DNA of 64,000 bases from NCBI RefSeq assembly GCF_001298265.1, contig NZ_LGSZ01000040.1:186001-250000 (forward strand), written 5' to 3'. Below the pieces are notes generated by a model that was not told where the DNA came from, ran no database searches, and saw nothing but the letters and a program-made list of their open reading frames with translations. Origin of the DNA: Allobosea vaviloviae (GTDB lineage: Bacteria > Pseudomonadota > Alphaproteobacteria > Rhizobiales > Beijerinckiaceae). A program made the translations under genes and the position numbers. Positions 45,649 to 54,960 of the stretch are shown piece by piece (position 1 is the stretch's first letter; the number at the start of each line of letters is the position of its first letter).

Positions 45649-47418
45649 ATGCACCGCAGGGTTCGACGCTGGCTGAGCGGTCGGAACCAGTCGATCGCGG
45701 TGGATGCCACCGTGATCGATGAGGCCGTGACGGTTGTCGTCCCGGCTGGCGCGCGCATTCCCGGCGATGCCGCCGACCGTGAAGCCGTGACCATGCTCGA
45801 ACAGGACGTGGTGGCCGCGATGCGCCGCCTCGCTGCTGATCTGGCCAGTGCAGAGCATTTCTCGGCGGAGTCCGAAGTCCGGTCCGGCGCCATCCACGAC
45901 AGTGTTATCGGAATGCGTGCGGCGACAGCGACCGCGAGTGCCAACTCGGCAACGCTAGTTGCGGCGACGCAGCAGGTCTCCGATGCGGCCGAACAGATCG
46001 GCACGTCGATGAGCGATGCGCGCGAGAGGCTCGATGCAGCGGCGACGCGCGCTGGCGAGGCGACCGAGATGATGACCGGTCTGGCGTTCGCGACGGCGGA
46101 AATCCGCGGGATCGTCGATTCGATCGCTGAGATCGCGCGCCAGACCAACCTGCTCGCCTTGAATGCGTCCATCGAGGCGGCCCGCGCTGGCGAGGCGGGG
46201 CGCGGCTTCGGTGTCGTCGCCCAGGAGGTCAAGTCGCTCTCGGTCGAGGTGCGCGACGCCGTCGGTCATATCCGCGACCGCGTCGACCGGCTGACGCAGG
46301 CCGCCCATGGCTCGGCGGCCATCGTCACCGAAGCCTTCCAGATGGTCCGCGACGTCAATCCGGTGATCGCGGCGATCGGCAACGCCTCGCAGGAACAGGC
46401 CACCGCGACGGCCGAGCTCTCCCGCAACGCCGGCGCGACGGCGCGCTTCGTCGAAACGGTCGTGCAGCGCGTCGACGAGATCGACAGGGTCGCCATGGCG
46501 GCGGCCACCGAAAGCGCCAGCGCCCGCAAGGCAACGACCAAGGGCTCGCTTCTGGCCGGCGGCATGCTGCGCCGCTTCATCCCGACACTGCGCCATTCGT
46601 CTTTTGCCGACCGCCGCTTGCATGACCGCTTCCCGGTCGAGCACAGCGCCAAGGCGCGGCTGGGCACGGTCGACTTCGTCAGCCATACTATCGACCTCGG
46701 TCGTGGCGGCGTCCTGCTGGCCCGTCCTGATGATCGAAGCCTCATGCCGGGACTTTCCGGCTCGATCGAGATCGCCGACCTGCCGCCGTTGCCATGCCGC
46801 ATGGCGGCGATGAGCGAACTCGGTCTCCACGTCGCCTTCGATCGGCATGGCTTCGACGAGAACCGGCTTCTCGACGGTCTGATCGAATCCATCGAGAATT
46901 CCTACCGCCCGCTGATCGAAAGGGCCCAGACTTTCGCCGTCGAGGTCGCCACGCTGATGGAGGAGGCTCTTGGGGCTCGGCTCATCGACGAGGTGGAGCT
47001 GTTCGACGTGGACTACATCGCCGTGCCGGACACCGAGCCGCGGCAATACCGCAACCGCGCGCTGCCGGCGCTCGAGGCGATCCTGCCGACCTTGCTGGGC
47101 CGCACCCTCGCCAGCGACCCGCGGCTGCTTTTCACCATAGCGATCGATCGCAACGGCTATATTCCGGTCCACAACGCCGCCTACGCCATGCCGCAGCGGC
47201 CGGCCGACCCCGTCTGGAACGCCTCGCATTCACGCAACATGCGCATTTTCGACGACCGCGCCGGCATCGCGGCGGCGCGCTCGGTGCGGCCCTTTCTGGT
47301 CCAGTCCTATCCGCGCGACATGGGCGGCGGCGTCACCGAAATGGTCCGCGAGGTCGATGCACCGTTGCGGGTCAAAGGCCGCCACTGGGGCGGCGTGCGC
47401 ATGGCCTACCGGATGTAA
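45649..47418 (+). CDS. Cytosolic methyl-accepting chemotaxis protein with PilZ and C-terminal sensory module
   Basis: A 589-residue chemoreceptor without transmembrane segments. A helical MCP signalling region covers about residues 60-300, with the hairpin tip [20 protein letters not shown] near 165. A PilZ domain follows (~318-400; RRLHDRFPV gives RxxxR, but the second motif reads DLGRGG, with Gly for the usual Ser). The last ~150 residues carry a PDC/cache-like block ([34 protein letters not shown]) typical of alphaproteobacterial chemoreceptors. The order MCP-PilZ-sensor is inverted relative to classical receptors. Possible c-di-GMP input is inference. Confidence 0.83.
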   Translation: MHRRVRRWLSGRNQSIAVDATVIDEAVTVVVPAGARIPGDAADREAVTMLEQDVVAAMRRLAADLASAEHFSAESEVRSGAIHDSVIGMRAATATASANSATLVAATQQVSDAAEQIGTSMSDARERLDAAATRAGEATEMMTGLAFATAEIRGIVDSIAEIARQTNLLALNASIEAARAGEAGRGFGVVAQEVKSLSVEVRDAVGHIRDRVDRLTQAAHGSAAIVTEAFQMVRDVNPVIAAIGNASQEQATATAELSRNAGATARFVETVVQRVDEIDRVAMAAATESASARKATTKGSLLAGGMLRRFIPTLRHSSFADRRLHDRFPVEHSAKARLGTVDFVSHTIDLGRGGVLLARPDDRSLMPGLSGSIEIADLPPLPCRMAAMSELGLHVAFDRHGFDENRLLDGLIESIENSYRPLIERAQTFAVEVATLMEEALGARLIDEVELFDVDYIAVPDTEPRQYRNRALPALEAILPTLLGRTLASDPRLLFTIAIDRNGYIPVHNAAYAMPQRPADPVWNASHSRNMRIFDDRAGIAAARSVRPFLVQSYPRDMGGGVTEMVREVDAPLRVKGRHWGGVRMAYRM

Positions 47419-47437
47419 CCTCTCGGTCTGAGAGCGC

Positions 47438-48202
47438 CTACAGCCGCTCCCAGACGAACGGGATGTTCAGCACGCGCAGGGTCTGCTGCCACAGCGAGCC
47501 GGCCTGTTCGAGCCGCTGGGCATCGTAGACGCCCTGGACCTGATGGACCTGGAGCTGCCACGCTCCGGCACCCGAATCCCGCCAGACCTTGCCGACCAGC
47601 CGTTTCAGGCGCTCGGGGTCGCGCGCGCCGGCATTCGAGCCGAAAACCGTGAACTGGCTGGAATTCTGCAGCATGTCCGAGACCAGGACGAGCGACCGCT
47701 CGCCCTCGCGCACACGGGTCTCGGGCCGCGAGACGACATCGCCGACGGCCTCGACGATGGGCGAGAGATTGCCCTTCGCCGGCTGCGTCAGCACGGCCAG
47801 CGCATCATCGAGCGGCCGGCCGAACTTCTCGACCCAGCGAACATAGTCGCGGCGCGGGTTGCCGATCAGCTCGCTCGCCGTCCGGCCGGGATTGCACAGC
47901 GACAAAAGCGCCGGGAAACCCGGCTCGAACACGTCGTTGAAGACGTAGATCGACAGCATCCGGTCGGCCGGCAATTCGTCGCCGATGCGCTTGACCAGCC
48001 GTTTCAGCCGCCCGGCCTGGACCTCGCTCCAGGGATCGCTCTTGTCCACCAGCACGAGCGTGTGGCCGACCGCGCCGGTCTTCAGGCACAGTGACTCGGT
48101 GTCCCGCGGCGGGCCGCGCAGCAGGGACGGCGCCGCGAAGAAGCCGACCACCGCGACGCCCGCCAGGATGGAGGCGACGATCGCCCAGCTCTCGCTCTTC
48201 AT
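47438..48202 (-). CDS. Uncharacterised membrane-anchored protein, vWA-like
   Basis: A 254-residue protein with one N-terminal helix (SILAGVAVVGFFAAPSLL, ~9-27) and a large globular part. LVLVDKSDPWS (near residue 50) looks like a modified vWA/MIDAS start, lacking the exact DxSxS. RMLSIYVFNDVFEPGF and SLCNPGR follow, then a second strand LVLVSDMLQNSS near 170 that fits another vWA strand. It is the last gene of a three-gene minus-strand set with two other membrane proteins. Function unknown. Confidence 0.6.
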   Translation of the reverse strand: MKSESWAIVASILAGVAVVGFFAAPSLLRGPPRDTESLCLKTGAVGHTLVLVDKSDPWSEVQAGRLKRLVKRIGDELPADRMLSIYVFNDVFEPGFPALLSLCNPGRTASELIGNPRRDYVRWVEKFGRPLDDALAVLTQPAKGNLSPIVEAVGDVVSRPETRVREGERSLVLVSDMLQNSSQFTVFGSNAGARDPERLKRLVGKVWRDSGAGAWQLQVHQVQGVYDAQRLEQAGSLWQQTLRVLNIPFVWERL

Positions 48203-48241
48203 GTCCCGCTCTTCATCCGCTTGTCAGGCCGCGTACGCTGC

Positions 48242-49702
48242 TTAGCGCGGCATTGCGGCAAATTCCGCATTGATCTGCCGGCGCGCTGCCTCGTCCTGCT
48301 CGAAGGCGTCGCGGCCGGCCTCGGACGCGCGCGTCTTCAGCCGCTCGATCTCGCCGGCGAGATCGAGGCCGCGCACCAGCGCCAGCCGGTCGCGCAGCTT
48401 TGCCTCGACCAGTGCCGGCATGTTTGCCAGTTGCCGCTCGAAATCCTCGATCAGGCCTTTCACCGCGCCATGCTCGGGCAGCGGCACCGGCTGGTCGATC
48501 TCGGCGACGTTGAGGGCCTGCGAGAAATAGGCCGGCGGTAGATCCGTCCGCACCCGCAGATTGGCCTCGCGATACTGCATCAGGGCTGCATCCTTGGCGC
48601 TGCGGAGCTGCGACAGCCTTGCGCCATAAAGATCTCGGATCTGGTCGGCCGTGGCCTTGGACGCCTGCAGCCTGCCGAGTTCCCGGGCGCAATCCTCCTT
48701 GAAGCCGTCGATCTGCGAGCGAACGGTTTCGAGTTCCGGCAGGAGTTCGACATCGAGCCGGCGGCGCTCCTCCTCGACGGCGTCCCAGCGCTGGCGCCAG
48801 CGCTTGTAGGCGGCGCCCTGGCCGGGATAGGTGCCGAAGGCGGAGTAGCCCTTCACGGCCGCAGCAAAAGCGACGATGCAGCCGATCAGCACCAAAGCGG
48901 CCGATTTCAGCTCGGTGATCCCCAGCGGGTCCGCCAGCATGCGCGGGATCACCTGCAGCGAGCGCGCATCGGGCGTGGCGATCAGCATCTCGCGGTAATG
49001 GCCCACTGTGAGGTTGAACATCACGATCAGGATGATCATCGCGACATAGACGGGCAGGGCCCAGAACAGATGCGAGGCCCGCACATGCTGGCAGTAGCGG
49101 GCCGGCCACAGGCCGGTCAGGAAGCCGAGCGCGATGTTGAGGGCGGAAATGATCACCGCCGTCGCGGCCCCGCCGACCAGGCCGAACTCGCTGGCCTCGG
49201 CGAAGAAATTGCCGTTCAGCAGGCTCTCGATCGCCAGCGGCACCATCAGGAACAGCAGGATGAACTGCCATTTGTCGATCTTGGGATCGGCGGTGCGGCG
49301 ATGCGTGTAGTTGAAATACTCATACTCGCGCTTGGCCTTGAGCGCGTCATAGACCCGCTGCTCGAGCTCGCCGCCATGCCGGTTCAAGAGTGCCCGCATC
49401 GACGCCTCGATCGAGCGGACGCGGCCCTCATAGCGCTCCTGCGTGAAGCTCTCGCGCCGGCTGGAGATCTCGGCATGCAGGCCGTTGAGCGCGACGGCCG
49501 CCTGCTGCCGGATCGCGCCGAAGAGCTCGACGACGCGCGACAGCAGGGTCAATTCGGTTTGCGAGGGCAGGGCCGATTGCGGCGGCGGATTGTTGTCGAG
49601 CGCGTCGCTGGCTCCGTGATGGCCGGCCTGCACCAGCTCGGCGAGGTGATGGGCGGTGATCGGCGGGATCGTGCCGCCGCCGGGCCTGGATTCATCCGCC
49701 AT
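48242..49702 (-). CDS. Uncharacterised membrane protein with coiled coils
   Basis: A 486-residue protein. Residues ~50-130 are helical and charged; four membrane helices lie at about 145-165, 172-195, 208-235 and 265-290; residues ~300-370 and 425-480 are long helical stretches rich in Glu, Arg and Gln with coiled-coil character. ATG 49702 (MADESRPGG) overlaps the end of the upstream gene by 11 bases. A scaffold or complex-forming role is suggested by shape only. No known domain recognised. Confidence 0.65.
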   Translation of the reverse strand: MADESRPGGGTIPPITAHHLAELVQAGHHGASDALDNNPPPQSALPSQTELTLLSRVVELFGAIRQQAAVALNGLHAEISSRRESFTQERYEGRVRSIEASMRALLNRHGGELEQRVYDALKAKREYEYFNYTHRRTADPKIDKWQFILLFLMVPLAIESLLNGNFFAEASEFGLVGGAATAVIISALNIALGFLTGLWPARYCQHVRASHLFWALPVYVAMIILIVMFNLTVGHYREMLIATPDARSLQVIPRMLADPLGITELKSAALVLIGCIVAFAAAVKGYSAFGTYPGQGAAYKRWRQRWDAVEEERRRLDVELLPELETVRSQIDGFKEDCARELGRLQASKATADQIRDLYGARLSQLRSAKDAALMQYREANLRVRTDLPPAYFSQALNVAEIDQPVPLPEHGAVKGLIEDFERQLANMPALVEAKLRDRLALVRGLDLAGEIERLKTRASEAGRDAFEQDEAARRQINAEFAAMPR

Positions 49703-50279
49703 GGGCGGCTCTCGCCAGGAACTGCCGGGCACCGACGACATCGACATGGAAATCCCGGAAGCCGCGCCGCGCAGCGTTGCGATAGGTCCGCTGGAACCAG
49801 CCGGTCATGGCGAGCAGGATGAGGGCGACGCCGGGGGCAGCCCCGTCCGAAGCGGTCAGCTCGGTTGCGTCGGCCGCAGCTCGCAGTGCCACCGCCACAG
49901 CAAGGATCGTGGCGAGCCCCAGAAGCACGCCGACACGGTGCCGGCCGAAATCATGGGCCAGTTGCAGCAGGGCTTCGATGCCGGCGATCGCAGTGAAGGC
50001 ACAAAGCGCGAGCACGACAAGCGCTGTGAGGCCTGCGGCAACACTGGCGCCGATGCCGCTCGGCGAAGCCGGCGATAGCGCCAGAAACACGCTGCGTGCC
50101 GAGAATCCAGCCAGGGCGATGCAGGCGATCACGAGCAGGACCAGCAGCATCGAGAGAAGCCGCAAGCGCGGCCACAGCTTCACCGCCATGAGCGCCAGTC
50201 TTGCGATCTGGGTCTCCAGCACGAAGCGCGAAACGGCGTTGGCGATTGATCTGAGCCGAGGGAGAAAGCCTCTGATCAT
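49692..50279 (-). CDS. Uncharacterised membrane protein, first gene of the module
   Basis: A 195-residue protein with about four hydrophobic helices (residues ~40-62, 78-105, 118-135, 145-162) and a basic N terminus with an amphipathic helix. The C-terminal tail (YRNAARRGFRDFHVDVVG) is cytoplasmic by the positive-inside rule. It starts the three-gene set on the minus strand and overlaps the second gene. No domain recognised. Confidence 0.6.
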   Translation of the reverse strand: MIRGFLPRLRSIANAVSRFVLETQIARLALMAVKLWPRLRLLSMLLVLLVIACIALAGFSARSVFLALSPASPSGIGASVAAGLTALVVLALCAFTAIAGIEALLQLAHDFGRHRVGVLLGLATILAVAVALRAAADATELTASDGAAPGVALILLAMTGWFQRTYRNAARRGFRDFHVDVVGARQFLARAAHGG

Positions 50280-50395
50280 CGAACGCCCGCAACCTCCACC
50301 ATCGGCGAACCGTTAAGCCTTTGCAGGACCGCGTCAAGACGGAGGGCAGAGAGGCCGCGCACGAGCCCTGGCCGGATGGTGCTGCCGTTGCGCGT

Positions 50396-51454
50396 TCAGC
50401 CGCCGGTGACGCTCATATGGCGCCCGACCGCGGGCTTGGCCCGGCGTCGGTCGATGACGAAGTCGTGGCCCTTGGGCTTGCGCGAGATCGCCTCGTCCAT
50501 GGCGCGATGCAGCGCGGCGTCGTCGGCAGAGGCACGGATCGGCGCGCGCAGGTCGGCAGCGTCCTCCTGACCTAGGCACATATAGAGTGTGCCGGTGCAG
50601 GTCAGGCGGACCCGGTTGCAGCTCTCGCAGAAATTATGCGTCATCGGCGTGATGAAGCCGACGAGCCCGCCGGTTTCCTTGACGCGCACATAACGCGCCG
50701 GCCCGCCGGTCCGATAGGGATCCTCGACGAGGTTGAACTTGTCCATCAGCCGCGCCCTGACCACCGAAAGCGGCAGGAACTGGTCGATGCGGCCCGGCTC
50801 GATCTCGCCCAGCGGCATCACCTCGATCAGCGTCAGGTCCATCCCCAGACCATGCGACCAGGTCATCAGGCTCTCGATCTCGTCCTCGTTGACGCCCTTC
50901 AGCGCAACCGCGTTGATCTTGACCCGCATCCCGGCCTTGCAGGCCGCCTCGATACCGCCGAGCACCTTGCCGAGATCGCCCCAGCGCGTGATCTTGCGGA
51001 ACTTGTCGGGGTCGAGCGTGTCGAGCGAGACATTGATCCGGCGCACGCCGTAATCGGCCAGCTCCTGGGCGTAACGATCGAGCAGCGAGCCATTGGTCGT
51101 CAGCGTCAGCTCCTCGAGCGCGCCGGAGGTGAGATGGCGCGAGAGCGAGCGGAACAGGTTCATCACGTCGCGGCGCACCAGCGGCTCGCCCCCGGTGAGG
51201 CGCAGTTTGCGGGTGCCGCGTGCGACGAAGGCCGATGCGACGCGGTCGATCTCTTCCAGAGTCAGCAGGTCGCGCTTGGGCAGGAAGGTCATGTCCTCGG
51301 ACATGCAGTAGACGCAGCGGAAATCGCAGCGATCCGTCACCGAGATGCGCAGATAGGAGATGTCGCGGCCGAACGGGTCGGTCAGCGGCGCACGCGACAA
51401 GGGCGCGATGGCGTCTGCCTTGATGACATCTGGCTTGGTGGTGTCGAGGAGCAC
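50396..51454 (-). CDS. moaA: GTP 3',8-cyclase (molybdenum cofactor biosynthesis protein MoaA)
   Basis: A 352-residue radical-SAM enzyme catalysing the first step of molybdopterin synthesis. The N-terminal [4Fe-4S] motif is CDFRCVYC (near residue 40), the second cluster site is [19 protein letters not shown] near 280, and the chain ends in the essential Gly-Gly. It supplies cofactor for molybdoenzymes, including the nitrate reductase seen at the window start. moaC and other mo genes are not nearby. Confidence 0.94.
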   Translation of the reverse strand: MLLDTTKPDVIKADAIAPLSRAPLTDPFGRDISYLRISVTDRCDFRCVYCMSEDMTFLPKRDLLTLEEIDRVASAFVARGTRKLRLTGGEPLVRRDVMNLFRSLSRHLTSGALEELTLTTNGSLLDRYAQELADYGVRRINVSLDTLDPDKFRKITRWGDLGKVLGGIEAACKAGMRVKINAVALKGVNEDEIESLMTWSHGLGMDLTLIEVMPLGEIEPGRIDQFLPLSVVRARLMDKFNLVEDPYRTGGPARYVRVKETGGLVGFITPMTHNFCESCNRVRLTCTGTLYMCLGQEDAADLRAPIRASADDAALHRAMDEAISRKPKGHDFVIDRRRAKPAVGRHMSVTGG

Positions 51455-51598
51455 GGCCGGGTCTGCCCTGGTCTTTGTCGCCGCTCCTGCACGTCAGCGC
51501 GCGGGAGAGCGGCATTGCTATGAGCCCAGGACATTGGCATTGCTGCGGCCAAGGTCAAGCGCAGCCTTTGTCGCGGCCGCCACGTGAGTGAGTGCAGC

Positions 51599-51967
51599 AT
51601 GTCATCCTGGCCGACCGAAATTCGTCTCTCGAAGGACCGCCGGACCCTTCACGTCACGTTCGATGACGGCGCGTCCCACGCGCTTTCCGCCGAATTGCTG
51701 CGGGTCGAAAGCCCCTCGGCCGAGGTCCAGGGCCACGGCCCGACGCAGAAGAAGACCATTCCCGGCAAGCGCGACGTCGAGATCATCAAGGTCGAGCCCG
51801 TGGGTCACTATGCCGTGAAGCTCACCTTCGACGACATGCACGACACCGGCATTTTCCCCTGGGACTATCTGCGCGAACTCGGCGAGACCGGCGAGGCGAA
51901 GATACAGGCCTATCTCGATGCACTTGCGGCGCAGGGCCTGTCGCGGGAGCCGGCGCGCAGGCGCTGA
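51599..51967 (+). CDS. DUF971 (GBBH-like N-terminal) domain protein
   Basis: A 122-residue protein of the DUF971 family: PTEIRLSKDRRTLHVTFDDG, LLRVESPSAEVQGHG, and a C-terminal HDTGIFPWDYLRELG. Homologues are zinc-containing or Fe-S-linked small proteins. ATG 51599 is preferred over the GTG 15 bases upstream, but neither has a strong ribosome site. Divergent from moaA; function unknown. Confidence 0.8.
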   Translation: MSSWPTEIRLSKDRRTLHVTFDDGASHALSAELLRVESPSAEVQGHGPTQKKTIPGKRDVEIIKVEPVGHYAVKLTFDDMHDTGIFPWDYLRELGETGEAKIQAYLDALAAQGLSREPARRR

Positions 51968-51991
51968 AGGCCCGTCGCGGCCAGGCTGGTC

Positions 51992-52396
51992 TCAATAGAG
52001 CCGCAGGCCGTCCATCGTCGAGACATGGGCGGAGATCACCTTCCAGCCGACGTCGGGAAAGCGCACCCAGCTCTGGCTCTGCCGGCCGACGAGGTCGCGC
52101 CCCCGCACTTTGAACTCGAGGTTCACGGTGGCGATGTCGTGGCCGAGCGTCAGGATCTCCAGCCTGATCCGCTTTTCCTTGATGCCCGGACCCGGCGGAC
52201 GAGCGACGCGGTGGGCGTGGATGTCGGCAAAGCCGTAGCCGTTCTCGTGCAGCGCATAACGGATCGTATGCGGGCTGTTCCAGAAGGTGGCGTCGAGCAC
52301 ATCGACGTTCTTGTCGATGAGCGCCTGCTCATAAGCCTCGAACAGGGCCGAGACCTCGGCGACGACCTCGGGCAGGTTGGGGGTCAGGTCGCTCAC
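51992..52396 (-). CDS. AtzH-like (DUF3225) protein coupled to an amidase
   Basis: A 134-residue NTF2-like protein. VVAEVSALFEAYEQALIDKN, LDATFWNS, HTIRYALHENGYGF and WKVISAHVSTMDG match the AtzH-like family; AtzH accompanies AtzE and AtzG in cyanuric acid breakdown. Start GTG 52396 overlaps the amidase stop (GTGA), so it is translated with the amidase. A role in hydrolysing or delivering a carboxylated urea-type intermediate is possible, but AtzG and AtzD are not seen. Confidence 0.8.
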   Translation of the reverse strand: MSDLTPNLPEVVAEVSALFEAYEQALIDKNVDVLDATFWNSPHTIRYALHENGYGFADIHAHRVARPPGPGIKEKRIRLEILTLGHDIATVNLEFKVRGRDLVGRQSQSWVRFPDVGWKVISAHVSTMDGLRLY

Positions 52397-53565
52397 GCGG
52401 CGGCCTCCATCGCCTGGGCGACGGCGATGAGCGCTGCATCCGTGCCGCGCCCGCCGATGATCGAGAGCCCGACCGGCGCGCCGTTCACCGTCGCCCCGGG
52501 CAGGCTCACCTGCGGCGAGCCGGTGAGGCCGCCCTGCGCGCACAGGCAGCTGATCCGGTCCTTGACGACCTGAAGCACCGGCGAGGACAGGCCACGCAAC
52601 GGGGCGGGGAAGGGCGTCGTCGGCAGGCACAGGATCGTGCCCGGCGGCAGCAGATGGCGCAGCCGCCCGCGCGCCTCCAGCCGCATCATCGCGGCCCAGG
52701 CACGGTCCGCCGCCGGCATCTGCGCGCCGGTGAGGAGGGCGGCGACGACGCTGAACGCCATGCGCGGATTGGCGCTCTCGACCCAGGGCTGGAAGGTCGC
52801 CCAAGCCTCGACCGGCTGCAGCGTGCGCTGGGCTCTCGCCCACACGGAAAGCCCCTGCGGCGCCATGATCTCCTCGCGGACATCGCCGACGATCCGTCCG
52901 AGGCGTTCGACCATGGGCTTCAGCGCCTCCGCGACCTCCGGATCGGCGAAGCCGAAGGCATCGACGGCCACGATCAGCCGCGTCGGCAAGGCGCCGGGCG
53001 CTTCGCCCAGCATCACCGTCGAGACCTTGGCGAAGGTCTGCGCGTCACGCGCGAACCAGCCCGTGGTGTCGGAGCTCGGCGCCTGCGGCAGCATGCCGGT
53101 CGTGTCCACCCGGCCATGCGTCGGGCGGATGCCGTAGAGCCCGCAGAAGCTCGCGGGAACGCGAACCGATCCGCCGGTATCCGTGCCGAGCGCGGTGTCG
53201 CAGATTCCTGCCGCCACCGCCGCCGCCGAGCCGGAAGACGAGCCGCCGGGCACGCGGTCGGGCGCAGCGGTGTTGGTCGGCGTGCCGTCGAAGGCGTTCT
53301 CGCCGAGGATGCCGAGCGAGACCTCGTCTGTGATGGTCTTGCCCACCAGCTCGGCTCCGGCATCGAGCAGGGTCTGGACGGCCCAACCATGTCGCTCCGG
53401 CACGGGATTGAACTTGGCCCAGTCGTGATTGCCGCCGCCGGTGGGCACGCCCGCGACGTCGAACAGATCCTTGGCCGCGAAGCTCAGCCCTGAGAGCGGT
53501 CCGCCGGCGCGGCCGGGAATCCGAACCCGCGGCCCGGGCACGAAGGCATTGACGACATCATCCAT
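52393..53565 (-). CDS. Amidase (amidase-signature family, AtzE/GatA-like)
   Basis: A 390-residue amidase with the Ser-cisSer-Lys triad: Lys in SFAAKDLFDV near residue 31, the glycine/serine-rich VPGGSSSGSAAAVAAG near 110, and nucleophile Ser in TDTGGSVRVPA near 138. It is shorter than GatA and ends PVGLSIIGGRGTD. AGGA lies 8 bases before ATG 53565. The coupled AtzH-like gene points to carboxybiuret/allophanate-type substrates rather than tRNA amidation. Confidence 0.85.
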   Translation of the reverse strand: MDDVVNAFVPGPRVRIPGRAGGPLSGLSFAAKDLFDVAGVPTGGGNHDWAKFNPVPERHGWAVQTLLDAGAELVGKTITDEVSLGILGENAFDGTPTNTAAPDRVPGGSSSGSAAAVAAGICDTALGTDTGGSVRVPASFCGLYGIRPTHGRVDTTGMLPQAPSSDTTGWFARDAQTFAKVSTVMLGEAPGALPTRLIVAVDAFGFADPEVAEALKPMVERLGRIVGDVREEIMAPQGLSVWARAQRTLQPVEAWATFQPWVESANPRMAFSVVAALLTGAQMPAADRAWAAMMRLEARGRLRHLLPPGTILCLPTTPFPAPLRGLSSPVLQVVKDRISCLCAQGGLTGSPQVSLPGATVNGAPVGLSIIGGRGTDAALIAVAQAMEAAA

Positions 53566-53653
53566 GACAAATCCTGAAGGCTGTTGCGGACGAATCCGCA
53601 CGCAAGCACGATGCCAGTCCCGGAGCGCCGTGTCGCCATGACCACCCACCATG

Positions 53654-53680
53654 AAAAAGGGCCGCCCCGAAGGACGGCCC
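53654..53680 (-). terminator. Rho-independent terminator of the L,D-transpeptidase gene
   Basis: On the minus strand a 9-pair stem (one G-T pair; 53672-53680 with 53659-53667) is closed by a TTCG tetraloop and followed by TTTTTC. It lies 27 bases after the stop of the gene at 53707-54285. Confidence 0.85.
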
Positions 53681-53706
53681 CGATCAGCGGATGCGGCGTG
53701 GGTCGC

Positions 53707-54285
53707 TCAGCGGGCGACGACGACCCGGGTGCCGACCTTGACGCGCTCATAGAGGTCCACGACGTCTTCGTTGAGCATGCGGATGCAGCCCGAGGAGACA
53801 GCCTGGCCGATCGTCTCCGGCTCGTTGGAGCCGTGGATGCGGTAAAGCGTCGAGCCGAGATACATGGCGCGCGCGCCCATCGGGTTCTCCGGGCCGCCGG
53901 GCATGAAGCGCGGCAGGTCGGGGCGGCGCTTCAGCATTTGGGCCGGCGGCGTCCAGGTCGGCCATTCCTGCTTGCGGGTGATCGTCTGCGCGCCGGCCCA
54001 GTCGAAGCCGGGGCGGCCGACTCCGACGCCGTAGCGCATGGCCTTGCCGTCGGGCATGACGAGATACAGGCGGCGCTCGCTCGTGTTGATCACGATCGTG
54101 CCGGGATTGTACTTGCCGCTGAACGAGACGACCTCGCGCGGGATGGCCGTCGCCTGTGCCTTGGAGGGATCCTCATAGGTGAACAGCGGCTGACGCGTCA
54201 GCGGATCGATCTCGGCACGCGCCGACGAGGCCATGGCGAGCATGCCAAGGCCAGTGAACATGGCCATGCGGAAAAAGCGGTTCAT
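53707..54285 (-). CDS. L,D-transpeptidase (YkuD domain)
   Basis: A 192-residue periplasmic enzyme with a Sec signal ending ARA (near residue 24). The YkuD domain shows YLVMPDGKAMRYGVGVGRPGF, MGARAMYLG, and the catalytic YRIHGSNEPETIG followed by SSGCIRM with the nucleophile Cys. It forms meso-DAP cross-links or links lipoprotein to peptidoglycan. Single gene with its own terminator; about 245 bases upstream hold no recognisable gene. Confidence 0.92.
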   Translation of the reverse strand: MNRFFRMAMFTGLGMLAMASSARAEIDPLTRQPLFTYEDPSKAQATAIPREVVSFSGKYNPGTIVINTSERRLYLVMPDGKAMRYGVGVGRPGFDWAGAQTITRKQEWPTWTPPAQMLKRRPDLPRFMPGGPENPMGARAMYLGSTLYRIHGSNEPETIGQAVSSGCIRMLNEDVVDLYERVKVGTRVVVAR

Positions 54286-54530
54286 GAGGACCTCGGACGG
54301 GCGGCTAAAAGGGCGCGGGACATGAAGTTGACCCTAAAAAGTCAACATCTCCTCAATTTCCTGTCAGAGTCACGGGGCCGGCGCAATCGGCGGCTCATCA
54401 CATCGGTGCGAGCCAGCCGGCTTTAAGCGCGCCCGTTGCGCGCATGCAACATGGGTCCGCCGTGTGACGTCCATAGCCGACTTCGCGTTATGCAGGCCTG
54501 TCCACCAACTCGTAAAGATGCCGACGCGCC

Positions 54531-54782
54531 TCAGGCGTCCAGATCGGCGATGCCGAAGGTCTGGAGCAGGTCTTTGCGGCCCATGCAACTGACGTCGAAG
54601 GTCACCGCTCGGCCCTTGAATTCCGGCTTCTTGCCGAAATCCGCGGTCATGGTGTCGGTGATCGAATCGATGCGCGCTTCGCAGGCCTCGATGCTGGTGA
54701 ACCGCACATCGGCGACGCGCGCCGAGGTGCATTTGGGCTCGCCGGCCACGCAGGCCAGAATGATCATCGTGAATGCGTCCAT
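54531..54782 (-). CDS. Small hypothetical protein
   Basis: An 83-residue protein starting at ATG 54782, which has a strong GGAGGA 6 bases upstream. The first 15 residues are hydrophobic (MDAFTMIILACVAGEP), a possible weak signal or anchor, and three cysteines (CVAGEPKC, EACEAR, VSCMG) are spread along it. Small alphaproteobacterial periplasmic proteins look like this. No function known. Confidence 0.6.
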   Translation of the reverse strand: MDAFTMIILACVAGEPKCTSARVADVRFTSIEACEARIDSITDTMTADFGKKPEFKGRAVTFDVSCMGRKDLLQTFGIADLDA

Positions 54783-54960
54783 CACCCGTCCTCCTTCGGA
54801 TGTTGATCGTCCCCAGCGATGAATGCTCAGCAAGTTCCGCGCCAGCGCCACGGGTGCGTTCCCGGAATTGCCGCCTTCCGGGAGCGGGGGGATGGCGGCG
54901 CGGCGCAGGCGTGTAATGTAGGGGCTAATCCGCTCTCAACACCAGGCAGGGTCCAGAAGC

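Noticed and set aside
47438..50279. Assignment of the three-gene membrane module to a named defence system such as Zorya
   Set aside because: No MotA/MotB-like or helicase/nuclease signature was seen; only the general membrane plus coiled-coil shape is similar.
52844..53500. Plus-strand frame over the amidase
   Set aside because: Shadow of the amidase; no start signal or homology.
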